Source of the DNA: Gerris lacustris
Lineage: Eukaryota > Arthropoda > Insecta > Hemiptera > Gerridae
NCBI GenBank assembly: GCA_951217055.1
Contig: OX578283.1
Location: 62,005,832 to 62,069,831, forward strand
Direction of reading: 5' to 3'
DNA: 64,000 nt
This document shows, piece by piece, positions 38,394 through 49,374 of this stretch (the stretch's first letter is position 1; every line of letters starts with the position of its first letter). Made by a program: the position numbers and the translations under genes. The notes below the pieces were generated by a model. It was given only the letters and a program-made list of their open reading frames with translations, was not told where the DNA came from and ran no database searches.

Positions 38394-41333
38394 ATGAAGA
38401 ACCGCTTTTCTTCTCTAGACATCATGTGCATGGTGAAAGAGCTTCAATCTTTAGTAGGTATGAGAGTCAATCAGATCTATGATATCGACAACAAGACATA
38501 TCTTATTAAACTACAGCTTCCGGAAAAGAAGGCCGTACTCCAAATTGAATCGGGAATCCGCTTGAACCAAACTACTTTCGATTGGCCTAAGAACGACCAT
38601 CCATCAGGTTTCTGCATGAAGTTAAGGAAGCATTTGCGAAACAAGAGACTGGAATGTCTCAAGCAGCTGGGTAATGATCGAATAGTTGATTTACAATTCG
38701 GTTCAAGTGAAGCAGCTTACCATATTTTTATCGAACTATTCGATAAGGGTAACGTTATCCTCACTGACAATACATTGACCATTGTGAATCTTTTACGTTT
38801 TCATGCCGAAGGAGATAATAAGTGTATGGTTCGTGAGAAATACTCTTTAGAACACAAAAGAAAATTTGATAATTCCGATAAAAATATTACAGATGTCCTT
38901 TTGAATGCCAAAGAAGGAGACCTTTTTAGGAAATTATTGATGCCGTTTATAGAATATGGGCCGGCTTGTTTGGAACATATTTTATTCACTCTAGGTTATA
39001 AAAAAGGTGCTAAAGTCAAGCAATGTTTCACTCAGCAAGATGTTGAAAAATTCGTCGAAGGTTTTTATTCTGCTTTAAGCAAAGTTGAAAAAGTTTGTAG
39101 TGAACCGGCTAAGGGATATATTATTAAAAAGAAAGAAAATAGAGCCAGTGGTGAAGATTTTTTATCGAATGTCGAATTTCACCCGTATCATTTTGAACAG
39201 TTTATGTCAGAACCTTTTGAAGAATTTGAAAATTTCAATATGGCTGTTGATGAATATTTTTCACAAATGGAAAGTCAAAAAATAGACATGAAAGCCGTTC
39301 ATGAAGAGAAGGCGGCATTGAAGAAAGTGGATAAGATTCGTAACGACCAAGCATTGCGTTTAAAAGACTTGGATAAAAAACAGCAGGTTGACACCTTGAA
39401 AGCTGAACTAATTACGTACAATATAGACAAAGTCGAGGAAGCTATCACAACCATTAGATCAGCTCTTGCTGCACAAATGTCATGGAATGAAATTACAGAA
39501 TTAGTGGAGAGAGCAAAAAATGACCCGATCGGTAGTTTAATTGCTAAATTGAAATTTGAAACTAATTGCGTAACCCTTAAACTTGAAAATCCATTTTCTG
39601 AAGAAGGGGACGATTCCCCAGTTTTAGTTGATGTTGATTTGGATCTGTCAGCGTATGCCAACGTGAAGAAATACTACAGTGATAAAAAGTCAGCTTCCTC
39701 CAAACAGCAAAAAACTCTTCAAGCTCAGGGTATCGCCCTAAAATCTGCAGAGAAAAAAGTAGAAGCCGTACTTAAAGATATACAAATGGCTTCCTCCATT
39801 ACTAAGTCCCGATTGATTTTCTGGTTTGAAAAATTCTTCTGGTTTATCAGTTCTGAGAATTATATGGTTATCGGCAGTCGAGATAAAATCCAAGCTCAAT
39901 TAATTACGCGTCGTTACATGCTGCCCGAAGATATTTTTGTTCATACCAACGTTCCTGGATCAAGTTGTTTTGTGATTAAAAATCCTTCCGGTGGTCAGGT
40001 CCCTCCTAAAACTTTGAATGAGGCTGGTTCGATGGCAGTTTGCTTCAGTTCTGCTTGGAACATTCATGTGATTACCAATGCATGGTGGGTCAACGGAAGT
40101 CAAGTTGTCAAACTAAATCCGGTCATTGGTGCCGATCAGTTTTATAGTATTACAGGACAGAAGAATTATCTTCTTCCAGGACAGCTGGCTATAGGGTTCG
40201 GATTCACATTTTATATAGACGAATCTTGCATAGAAAGGCATGCAGGAGAGAGGCAAGTAAAATATAAGGAAGATGCTGAAGAAGTTAGTCCCTCGTCGAT
40301 CGATGAAGCTCCATCAGGTACTGAATCACAGATTTTAAGTGAAGAAGTGAGCCAACTATCGTTAGAGGAAGGAGAAAATGCTTCGACTCAAGATGCCACA
40401 GTGGATAGTGAAAGCAGTTCAGAATCAGAAGAAGAATCTGAGAATGAAAATAATGAAGAGGTGCCTAATGACCCTCTAGATTCGGAGTCAAGTGAAAACG
40501 AATTGTCAGAACATGATCCAACTTCAAAAGAAACTGCAGACAACAAAATCATTTCCCAAGAAGAGACAGATGATGTAAACGCACAAATTGCTGAGCCTGA
40601 AGAAGACCATGAGATCAGTGAAGCTAAACCTTCACAAGATTTTGCTGAAAGACCAGTTAATAAGGGTAAAAAAGGAAAATCCAAAAGCGCAAATCTATCT
40701 CAAAACAACCAGAAAGAAGATGCTAAGAAAAAACAAAAAGAAGTAGATTCGAATGTCCCTAAGAGGGGTCAGAGAAGCAAACTTAAGAAGATTAAAGAAA
40801 AATATAGAGATCAGGACGAAGAAGAAAAACAACTCAGGATGGCCATTCTTCAATCGGCCGGAAGTAAAAGAGAGAATAGTAAGAAAAGCTTAAAACTGGC
40901 AAAGGAGCAGCAAGCTCTTGAGAAGAAAGCCAAAAGGATTCCCAAAGTACCTCCTCCTAAAAAGCCGAAGGAAAATGATAAGGAAGAGGAAGTTGAGGAG
41001 CCTGATGTCCCGGTAGATACGGATTTATCAATGCTAAATAGATTAACAGGCCTGCCACACCCTGAAGATAAAATCATTTTTGCTTTGCCTGTCGTTGCAC
41101 CTTATAGTACACTTGTCGGTTACAAATATCGAGTTAAAATGATCCCAGGTACGAGTAAAAGAGGTAAGTCTGCGAGGAGTGCTCTGAATATTTTCCTTAA
41201 CAGTAAAGAAACAAATGAAAAAGAAAAAGCCTTTATGAAAAGTGTTAATGATCAAGTTCTCTGTCGAGATTTGCCCGGTAAAGTCAAACTGTCTGTAGGA
41301 CAAGCAACGGCTAAACTCAAGAAGAAACGGTAA
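38394..41333 (+). CDS. NEMF: NEMF/Rqc2 (Caliban) ribosome quality-control factor, single exon
   Basis: NEMF binds 60S subunits carrying stalled peptidyl-tRNA, recruits the ligase Listerin and adds C-terminal tails to stalled chains. One frame of 979 codons runs from ATG to TAA (context CTAAAATGA); vertebrate NEMF has about 1,080 residues. NFACT-N occupies residues 1-460, with D9 and the D95-R96 pair (NDRIVDLQF) at the sites known to be needed for tailing. Coiled-coil helices lie around 290-400. NFACT-R lies at about 465-600 (FEKFFWFISSENYMVIG). An acidic Ser/Glu stretch (about 620-720) and a Lys-rich stretch (740-870) follow. NFACT-C lies at about 877-979 (LPVVAPYSTLVGYKYRVKM). There are no introns, which is unusual beside intron-rich neighbours. 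The NFACT-R loop reads HTNVPGSS where eukaryotic members usually have a DLHGA-type motif. It lies head-to-head with SMG5. Confidence 0.97.
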   Translation: MKNRFSSLDIMCMVKELQSLVGMRVNQIYDIDNKTYLIKLQLPEKKAVLQIESGIRLNQTTFDWPKNDHPSGFCMKLRKHLRNKRLECLKQLGNDRIVDLQFGSSEAAYHIFIELFDKGNVILTDNTLTIVNLLRFHAEGDNKCMVREKYSLEHKRKFDNSDKNITDVLLNAKEGDLFRKLLMPFIEYGPACLEHILFTLGYKKGAKVKQCFTQQDVEKFVEGFYSALSKVEKVCSEPAKGYIIKKKENRASGEDFLSNVEFHPYHFEQFMSEPFEEFENFNMAVDEYFSQMESQKIDMKAVHEEKAALKKVDKIRNDQALRLKDLDKKQQVDTLKAELITYNIDKVEEAITTIRSALAAQMSWNEITELVERAKNDPIGSLIAKLKFETNCVTLKLENPFSEEGDDSPVLVDVDLDLSAYANVKKYYSDKKSASSKQQKTLQAQGIALKSAEKKVEAVLKDIQMASSITKSRLIFWFEKFFWFISSENYMVIGSRDKIQAQLITRRYMLPEDIFVHTNVPGSSCFVIKNPSGGQVPPKTLNEAGSMAVCFSSAWNIHVITNAWWVNGSQVVKLNPVIGADQFYSITGQKNYLLPGQLAIGFGFTFYIDESCIERHAGERQVKYKEDAEEVSPSSIDEAPSGTESQILSEEVSQLSLEEGENASTQDATVDSESSSESEEESENENNEEVPNDPLDSESSENELSEHDPTSKETADNKIISQEETDDVNAQIAEPEEDHEISEAKPSQDFAERPVNKGKKGKSKSANLSQNNQKEDAKKKQKEVDSNVPKRGQRSKLKKIKEKYRDQDEEEKQLRMAILQSAGSKRENSKKSLKLAKEQQALEKKAKRIPKVPPPKKPKENDKEEEVEEPDVPVDTDLSMLNRLTGLPHPEDKIIFALPVVAPYSTLVGYKYRVKMIPGTSKRGKSARSALNIFLNSKETNEKEKAFMKSVNDQVLCRDLPGKVKLSVGQATAKLKKKR

Positions 41334-41451
41334 TTTGTTGTATTATTGAATTGTAAAACCATGTCAAATGTAAAAATTGTACATACAGTTGAGAAAATGT
41401 TTATTTATGTTAATATAAGTTCTGTGATTAATTGTTGTTTACTCATATGGT

Positions 41452-41457
41452 AATAAA
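41452..41457 (+). terminator. AATAAA polyadenylation signal of NEMF
   Basis: A canonical AATAAA lies 119 bp after the NEMF stop codon, which fits a short 3' UTR. Confidence 0.65.
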
Positions 41458-41593
41458 GAAATCATATCTTTTTTATTTAATTATTGGTTTATATTTTTAA
41501 AATGATTTATACATTTATAATGGCTGATAATAAGAAAATAATTCAATAACCATGTCTAATTGGCCAAAGCTTGAGTTAACACTTAAAGGTATT

Positions 41594-41662
41594 TTGGCAC
41601 TTCTTTAGACTGTTACTCCCCTTATAAAAAAACAGAGGGGAGTAACAATCTAAAGAAGGCGC
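41594..41662. repeat. Short palindrome of the CTTTAGACTGTTACTCCCC family
   Basis: CACTTCTTTAGACTGTTACT and GAGTAACAATCTAAAGAAGG surround a short A-rich centre. Another copy sits at 46000-46140. Confidence 0.75.
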
Positions 41663-41897
41663 ATGAAGTGTTCTTCTTTAGAGTAGGGTTGGGACATAGT
41701 GAGGGAGAAGGGAGAAATGTTATAAAAACATCCTTTGATGTTACCGACACTCCGTGAATAACATGTAACTTAGTTATAAAACAAGAAAAATGTTATATAA
41801 CTTTTTCATCAGACTTTTTGTAACATGTCATACAATTTCCTGCAACAAAGTTATACAACGTGTTACACCGTTTTTTGTTATATAGTGTGGACCCGGC

Positions 41898-42135
41898 TTA
41901 AGAAAAGAAGGCTTTTGATGACACCGTGGGAGATTATAAAAATTGGGGTGGGGAGCCAATGAGAGCTTGAGATTCTGAGGCGATATATTTTTTATCTCTG
42001 TTCTGACGGCTCAAAAGATCAGGCCAACCAGGCAATAAAAAATGTCACTGGATAATGGATAACTGCTTAGTGGTTTTATTATTTCCCTCAGATAACTTGG
42101 CCAACCTGAGTGTCATAAAACCCTTCTTTTCTTAA
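41898..42135. mobile_element. Variable-end family, copy C
   Basis: Core GGGGAGCCAATGAGAGCTTG ... AGTGGTTTTATTATTTCCCT ... TTGGCCAACCTGAGTGTCA. Private outer inverted repeat TTAAGAAAAGAAGG(C/G)TTTT of about 27 bp including TGACAC. Confidence 0.8.
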
Positions 42136-42347
42136 CAATACTGTAGGAGCTACTATTTTTGCACATGCAGATTGTCCATTTCTTAACTCAACACAGCTCT
42201 GGCTCCATAACCCCTTGTAAAATACTTTTTTGACACTTCTTTCTCTATCCCTCTCTTCCTTCTTGGTCCAAGATCTTTCTTTTGCAGTTTAAGAAAATAG
42301 AGAGATCCTGGATTTTATAAGTGTGAAAAGGAAAGTATTACTTTTCT

Positions 42348-42551
42348 TGTAAGTGGATCCTTGTTCGGGTAAAAATTAATACTTTACATTGTTGTGAAAG
42401 ATGACAACCTATGTAATAAAAATTAAATTGATGAGTGAACACAAATAGTTAACCAGGCTTGTGAATGACCGACAAGGTCGAAACGTTGCCTAGAGCGAAA
42501 CCAATGTAAAGTATTAATTTTTACCCGAACAAGGATCCACTTACAAGAAAT
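42348..42551. repeat. 45-bp inverted repeat around a 114-bp spacer
   Basis: CTTGTAAGTGGATCCTTGTT...TACTTTACATT is repeated as its exact reverse complement at 42507-42551. The spacer has GATGAGTG and GACCGACAAGGTCGAAACGT. It may be a retroelement terminal structure; class not known. Confidence 0.7.
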
Positions 42552-42559
42552 ATATACAT

Positions 42560-43275
42560 ACTAGGCATCGCGTGGCTCAATCATTGAAGCGAGCGTATTG
42601 CAATGAAATGCTGAATATTGAAATTTATTAATCATGATGAATGTCATAGTTGAAGATAAGTGGAAGAGGGTAGTGTGGCGAAGAGTGGGGGCACTCGGTA
42701 CAAAGCTTTACTTCCTAAACAAACATATACACTATATGACTATAACAATCTTCACCACCCGCGGTAGCTTTTAAACAATTATTATAAATGTATCTCGTCA
42801 CTACGCAAAGAATTTTGCTTGTATCAAGTTGAAATTTTGCATACCTGTTTCAATTGTGCATTAGATGGTGTATATGAAATTTTATTAAAATCGTTACGTT
42901 AGAACGTAAGATATCGGTAAAAAGGTTGTTTTCTCTATTATAAACGTTTAGGTCCGCTTTAATAGTTTTAGCGATCTTTATTAAGTCATAGTGGTGTCGC
43001 TGTTGGTTTTAGTAAAAAATGTTATTTGAAAAAAATGTTCGTCTCATCGAATAGATGATGATAGAATCTTTTCCCGTCCTGTACGCGAGCGTTGCGCGCG
43101 AAGTCTTGGACGGATCACGCTGTCCAACGAACTTAGCCTAACCTAGCCTTTCAACTAAATCGGTCAACTTTTACTCAAGTTATCGTCACACGCGTGAACG
43201 TTACTGACAGACAGACAGACACGGAGCATATTTCGTTGAATGTAGGAAGCTCGCTACGCTCGCTTCAATAAAAGG
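42560..43275 (+). repeat. Dispersed repeat with GACA-rich end
   Basis: Contains TTAGAACGTAAGATATC, TTTAGGTCCGCTTTAA, CTTTTCCCGTCCTG, GTCCAACGAACTTAG and ACAGACAGACAGACACGG. The first blocks are shared with 8020-8330 in inverse orientation, and GTGTCGCTGTTGGTTTTA also occurs near 57193. Confidence 0.6.
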
Positions 43276-43725
43276 GTACACATAAGATTGATAATAGAAA
43301 GTATTACATTAATTAAGAGTATATACCATAAAATTGCCTTGGTGTACTGTGCCAGAATTCCATGTTTGCTTCTTTTCTTTCTCATTATATCTTCTCAAGA
43401 GGTAAACAAATAACTCTCTTATGCTTAATCATGTGCAGATCCTTACTTTGCAATGCCCTTGTTTTGTAGATCATTTGCCTCGGCACTTTGAAAAAAAGTC
43501 TGAGTTCTTTACAAGCAAGAAGTAACATCTCTAATGCTAAGACCTGCATAACATTAAGGATGTGGAGATGAATCTCCAAGAATTAACCTGGGTGTAATCA
43601 AAAATATTTTTTATAATTATTTACTTATAAAATTGCTCTATTTTAATTTATTTTACGAAGGAATTTAATTTAAAAATTCATTTAAATAATGTATATTATT
43701 TAATAAAATCTTCCAAATCTCCTAA

Positions 43726-43765
43726 ATGGCTGATACATCAAGTTTTACTGCTGAAACTGCAAGAG
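43726..43765 (+). CDS. C12orf57: C12orf57 exon 1 (13 codons)
   Basis: The ATG at 43726 begins 13 codons plus one base. FTAETAR lines up with the LSAEQAK start of the family, and the following V is completed by exon 2. It is too short to be found by ORF length alone. Confidence 0.85.
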
Positions 43766-46700
43766 GTTCGATTTTTCTTGTTTTATTTTTTTTTGTTTCC
43801 TTATTTTTTGTGCAATTTGTATTTATTTTTGTTTTTCCTTTATAAAGCAAGTATTTTTTGTATGAAAGGATGATTAAAAAGTGTGGCTATGAGATCCTCA
43901 TCTGAAAAACAACTACTGACTTGTTAGTAAGTAGTGCAGTTTTCAACCTTTCTTAACTATGGTTGAAACGCCGGAAATTCGTGGGACGTTAATTAAAATT
44001 CATCCATAACATATTTTGAGCATTCGACGTCTTTGTTGATCTTGTGGTACTAAAACACTTAAAAGTCCTGTTGTTTCTATAATGCCTAATATAGGATATT
44101 ATCAATTATTGTCTTGTTTATCTTTTACAGATAGGGTTTATCAAAACTATTCCACTATTGTTTTTAAGCACACATACCTGGCTAGTGACATCGTGTTTTA
44201 TCAGTAGCAATTTGGAGCAATTCTGAATTTTAGACTAATTGCTCTCTTACCAAATAATTGACATCACCAGTTCCATTTTATGAACAACTGAGCTTTGTCA
44301 AAAAAATTCTATTGTTATTTTGCTGTTTCAAACACATACCTGACAGGTGACACTATGTTTTCTTGGATATTTTGTTAGCCATGTATTTGTTGGAATGCCA
44401 TTGATATTGGATTACCTCCAAATATATAGCAGTAACTGAAATTATTGTATAAATGAATGGGGATTGATTGATTAATAGTTAATTTTTCTTAGCAGTAAAA
44501 GGACAATAATTGGTTGTCTCATACTTACTGCTAGGTAAGTATAGTTACTGAAAATACATGGTGTGGCAGAGGAAACGTATGGTTATTGTTATTATATTAC
44601 CCAAGATCAAGTAGCCAGAGAGCATACTGTGCTGGGTAGGTGATGACAAATCAGATGGTATCATGGTTTGGAACATGACATATCGTACATTCGCTATAAG
44701 AAGGTATTTTAAAAATGGCAGTTCTGAAATCATTTTAATGCCTACCTCAGCAATGTGTACTTGAGGTGGGTAACTGCCTTCAACACTACAGATTATATTG
44801 TCAAAAGAATGCCCCTAGGCCCTGGACCTCAACATAGTGCATACTTAACATAGTTGAGAGTTTGAGTAGCCTACCTCCAGAGACCAAACAATTCAGCTTG
44901 TTAGCAAGCTGCATCTCTTAATGTCAAAACATACAGTTTGTACACTTCTAATGCAAGATCTACAATTCCATCCGCATAAAATGTAAGTGTATCAGCTGTT
45001 GCTCGAGAGAGACACTGGAATTTGCAGTGATTTGCTTAAAACATGCTGTTTTTAAAAACAATGAAAATTTGGATCTGCTCATAAGTGACAAAGTCTCCAG
45101 GTGAATGAGCATTTCATTGAGACCTTAGGACAGGACTTCCTATGACAACAGATTCTGTAGTGTCGAAAGCAGTTATCCACCACAAAGCAGTCATTCCAGC
45201 CTTTTACCACAACCTACTCCCATTACTCTGCCATTAAGTTTTGCCTGTTCTACTTCTTGTTTAACTAAATACAGTAAGTAATTATTTATCTCCAATAGTT
45301 AAGTTTTAGGTTTCTGTACTAAGTACAAAAAGAAACCTTATATAATGGCTCTGTCTGTCTGTTGGTGTCTGTCCGTTGCTTGTTTCAATTCATAAACTAT
45401 TATAGCTAAGAACATGAAATTCAGCACACAGGTGCATCTCGGCATTTGAGACAACTGGACACATTTTGGATTTTTCACTCTTAAAATATCAAGATGACGG
45501 CCAATATGGCGGGTGAATAAAAACAAGTTTTTAGTCACCATGACATGTTATATATCAATTTAAAGGTCTTGAAATGAAGAAAAAGAATATGCAACTATTA
45601 AAATTTCACACGTGATATTTTTAAGATGGCGGGCAATATGGTGGGTGACTAAAAAAAGTTTTTAGTAACTATGACATATTATACATCAACATAAAGGTTT
45701 TGAAGTATAGAAAAAGAATATGCAATTATTTAAATTTTCAAGATGGCGGGTGACTAAACATTGTTTTAGTTACCATAACATGTTATACATTAATTTAAAG
45801 GTCTTGAAGAGTAGAAAAAGGATATTACTATTAAAATTAGTGTAATTATATTACACAATAATTTTAACTTAATCGTACTGAAACCGGCGATTATCGCCTC
45901 ATGTACTTAAGTCAAGCGCGCCTTACTTGTTTCTTTCCTAGCTTCAACTGAGTTCAATCCAGCGTGAAACCACAATAGGAAATATTTCAATATACATCAG
46001 TTTTGGGCACTTCATCAGATTATATTCCCCTTATATAAAACTGTAGGGAGTAACAATCTAAAGAAGGTGTACGGAATGTTCTTCTTTAGACTGGTATTCC
46101 AATTATAAAAACGGAAGTGTGATACTCCTTTGTCCAAAAGTAAATTGGACTAAACCTTAATTACAGTTAAACATACATAATTGGTTATTTCTTTCCAATA
46201 AAACATGTTTATTGAATTTGTGAATGAGGGAGTGGACAAGCAAACTGGGGTTAACTCTCATAACACCTGAATCTTAGAAAAAAAAAAAAAAAAATTACAT
46301 ACTGCTTGCTTTTGATTACTTGAAAAATGATGTAGTGGCACATTTTTTGGCTGAACTTGAATGAGAAGGTGTGATTGAGACTAAGGGATATTGTCATGTT
46401 TATATGTAGAACTGTGATATTGCTTTGTCCCAAAGTATATTGGACTAAATATCCCTTTTGTCTTGAATATAAAGGAATTTTAACTTTTCGGTAAATGGAA
46501 ACAGCACCGGATTCTTTAGTTTTACCTAAATTTTAAAACAAAAATAACTTACCTGAGAAGTAAGAAGAAAAAATATACTCTTCTTAATCAAATGATAATA
46601 ATGCAGCAAATCAGTGCACTTGCACTAAGTTATGAAATTATCTGCAAAAGTTTTCTCAAGAAGAAAGCAGTGTAGCCAATTGAAAAAATGCACTTATCTT

Positions 46701-48602
46701 TGTTCCAACAACAACAACAAAACCTTTTTCTCATAATAAAAAATATGTTTTGTTATGTATGTGTGTTTTTTTTAAATCATATCTATTTATTTGGTTTATA
46801 CTATATTTAAGCATTTTCTAATTTCTCTTTATTGTTTTTAGTTGCTCTCAATGATATTTTGGAAAATCTTGGAAATGAAGAAAACGCACCGAAACTAAAC
46901 GATGCTAAGACAAATGCTGGCAACGATATGGTCAAGATGATGCATTATGTATTTCCAACTGTTGTTCAAATAGAAATGGATGTAATTAAGAAATATGGAT
47001 TTACTGATAACCGGGAGGGTAAGTTTACTCAAACCAAATCTACGATAGGATATAAAACTATGGTACTTACCTGAAACCAAAGTCATTATCAATATACCTA
47101 AAGGATATTTTTAATCTTAAGCCGGCCATATACCTTGAGGTATACCTGATAGATAAACCTGTACAGGTAAACTGGAGTGTGTATGTGTGCTATCATAACT
47201 GTGCCATAATTTGATAGCACACACGCTCTGGTTTACTGGTGCAGGTTACCTGTGCAGGTATGCTGCAACGTATATGGCCGGCTCTAAGGAGGTAAGACAT
47301 ATTTCAAACTGATGATTATATCAAGTGGAAGAATGAAGTTGCCGATTCCATTGAAAACTTCCATTGATGAAGCCGGTTTTGCTCAACCACACAGTGGTCT
47401 ATGTATTCAGGTTTAAGACCAGAATATTTGGGCTAAAATTGGGTTCAATACACAGGGTTAAAAAAGTACATTATACAACTTTTCAATAACAATTTTGCTT
47501 CTGAACTTACCGAAAGTAACAGAAGCTATGCGATCGTTCTGTGGAACGAAAATTTGTTTGTCTCTGATTTTAAAAATTCCAAGATAGAAATTCGTTTCAG
47601 ACATCAGGGAATAATTTTGGTTTCATGTCTGCTTGTTTCATGCTCAATTTTTCTCCCCCGTATCTTTTTAACCCAACATATCTTAACCCTTTGACTGCGG
47701 AGGTATCACCAGGTGATATCTAGCATTTTCAACTGAGTGGCGGGAGGTATCACTTGGTGATACCGCATGGTTTGGAAAGGCTTGCATTATTCGGGAGAGG
47801 GGATAATGGAACTTCTTCAAACGGGTTCTATAGTTGTGCGGCCGCCTCAGAGATAGACCCAACATCATTTCACTCGTTTACTCCTGCTATGCTGGTTTGC
47901 AGACCTCTTTTTTTGCAGACCAGGAACACTTCAGCCCCTGGATAGACCCTAAGGGAAAGGTCCTGCAGTCCAAGGATTAAAAACTGCTTGTCCGATTTTA
48001 ATAAAATTTGGATGGTAGGTCATAATTAGCCCATTGTTGGTTTCGTATAAATGTATCCTTCTGCGCTCATTTGTTTTTCTTCTGCATGCACACTAACATG
48101 CATTTATTTACATCTATATCTTCAAAAGTTCTCAACTGAATTTTATGAAATTTTGATAGTTCGTGTAAAGTAGCCCACAGATAGCACCATATTAATTTAA
48201 AATTTCTGCACTCTTTAAATTTTGCTAAATTGATACTTTAATTCGTTTATAAATAAAAAATCAAAACAATTTATTAAAAAGGGGGCGGATTAAATACATT
48301 GGACAATAACAGGTTGTATAAGAAATAAGAATTAAATCATTTAAGTATATGAAATAGGATGCGAGGAAGCTATGTGCAACACTAATTGGCAGACTATTTT
48401 TTTTAAATTATTGTTTTTAAATAACTCCCTTTTAAAATTTTCATTGATAATTAAACCCAATTTTTTTTTTCTAGGAGTTATTCAGTTCACCCAATTAATA
48501 GTGCAGTTAGAGAAAGAAGACGATGTGATAGCAGATCTTCATGGACAAATCAAAGCACACTACCTTCCTCCAGTTACAGCTTCCAATGATGCTTCTATCT
48601 AA
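43726..48602 (+). CDS. C12orf57: C12orf57 (protein C10) homologue, three exons
   Basis: A member of the small protein C10 family. The human gene is linked to a corpus callosum malformation syndrome; the molecular role is not settled. Exons 43726-43765, 46842-47018 and 48475-48602 give 345 nt, 114 residues plus TAA (human 126). Phases agree at both junctions (1 and 1). Exon 1 encodes MADTSSFTAETAR, exon 2 continues VALNDILENLG and NDMVKMMHYVFPTVVQIEM, and exon 3 gives GVIQFTQLIVQLEKEDDVI and ends near KAHYLPPVT. These match the family in order, including the NDMxKM and LPP motifs. Introns of 3.1 and 1.5 kb hold mobile elements. The first donor (GAG|GTTCGA) is weak, but the frame and similarity support it. 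Confidence 0.92.
43770..45300. other. C12orf57 intron 1, no further feature recognised
   Basis: AT-rich DNA with no recognisable coding frame or terminal repeats. Small open frames have no similarity I recognise. Confidence 0.4.
45306..45890 (-). repeat. Inverse copy of the 6.4-7.0 kb repeat
   Basis: Runs from AGGTTTCTGTACTAAGTAC to GTACTGAAACCGGCGATTAT, with three internal units carrying AAGATGGCGG and AATATGGCGGG. Same architecture as 6436-7016 on the other strand. Confidence 0.7.
46842..47018 (+). CDS. C12orf57: C12orf57 exon 2
   Basis: Carries the core of the protein, 58 codons plus split codons. The acceptor is TTTTTAG|TT and the donor GAGG|GTAAGT. The frame stays open into the intron, so the true end is set by the donor and by the join EG|VIQF in exon 3. 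Confidence 0.92.
47119..47284. mobile_element. Short palindromic MITE (GCCGGCCATATAC ends)
   Basis: GCCGGCCATATACCTTGAGG and, inverted, GCCGGCCATATACGTTGCAG. Inner pairs (AGGTATACCTG/CAGGTATGC; GTGTGCTATCA/TGATAGCACAC) continue the hairpin. Lies in C12orf57 intron 2. Confidence 0.7.
47505..48370 (+). repeat. Dispersed repeat R2, copy interrupted by a piggyBac MITE
   Basis: Shares AAAGTAACAGAAGC, TTTCAGACATCAGGGA, TAGCCCATTGTTGGT, CACTCTTTAA and AGGATGCGAGGAAGCTAT with the copy at 51285-51855. The second copy has no insertion. Confidence 0.8.
47687..47976. mobile_element. piggyBac-like MITE (B)
   Basis: 290 bp between TTAA (47683-47686, 47977-47980). Ends CCCTTTGACTGCGGA and TCCTTGGACTGCAGGA (inverted). 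Subterminal AGGTATCACC/GGTGATA repeats. The homologous site at about 51453 (ATATCTTAAAACA) is empty, which supports the borders. Confidence 0.88.
48475..48602 (+). CDS. C12orf57: C12orf57 exon 3
   Basis: The acceptor TTTTTCTAG|GA is followed by 41 codons and TAA. FTQLIVQLEKEDDVIADL and LPPV match the family C-terminus. Confidence 0.92.
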
Positions 48603-48870
48603 GCAATCAAAATATACAAATTAAAAATGACTGAAAAAAAAAAAAAAAATCAAAATGTTGCAGCTTCTCTGATGTTAGGAGTTAAAACCTCAGAAACCAT
48701 CTTAAATCTTTAAAAACATTTATATATTAAGCTGACATTTTGTGTTACTGAGGTTCTTCTGATGTTAATCGTAGGATTTCGTGTATCAATCTCTTAATGT
48801 TATATTGTTAGCTAACAATATTCTACTTATTTATTTGATGTTTGTCTATTTACATTTGTATAATAATGTA

Positions 48871-49370
48871 CTTTTATCTACGATTAATACGAAATATAAA
48901 CATTGTATCTCTGTTTAGATGAAAGTGATTCTTTACGTACGTGCATTCATTGTGATGCTCGTTTTTATAATTCCTCTTTTTTTCTGCCCTAGGGCGGTAA
49001 AAAAGAAGAATTCTTCACCTTTACACATGATTAGCGAGTTTGTTTACTCCTAACAAAACTAATTTGCTATTTGTTTAATATGTGGAGAATAATACGCCTC
49101 CCGAAATAATTAATTCGGCACAAAATACAACTAATGAATTAATGTAATCTTTATCAAAAGAGAAATACGAACTTACTTACAGGAAGTTTTTTTTTTTTGT
49201 ATTTATTATTAAAATCCAATAATCGTAGATAAAGTACGGTACGCAACTCGAGCAAAAACGGCATTTTGCATTGCTCGTGTGGTTTTACTACCCTCGCTAA
49301 TCGCTCGGGTGCAAACTCCACACTCGCATGCAAAATGCTACTTTCCGCACTAGACTCGTTATGTACTATT
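48871..49370 (+). repeat. Dispersed repeat, copy 2
   Basis: Second copy of the repeat at 16802-17367, same orientation, with small indels. TAATGTAC at the left and GTACTATT at the right may be remnants of inverted ends. Confidence 0.7.
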
Positions 49371-49374
49371 CTGT

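Noticed and set aside
38477..41303. Minus-strand and alternate-frame ORFs across NEMF
   Set aside because: They overlap a 979-codon gene with full-length family similarity and have no features of their own.
46895..47092. Minus-strand open frame
   Set aside because: It is the antisense shadow of C12orf57 exon 2.
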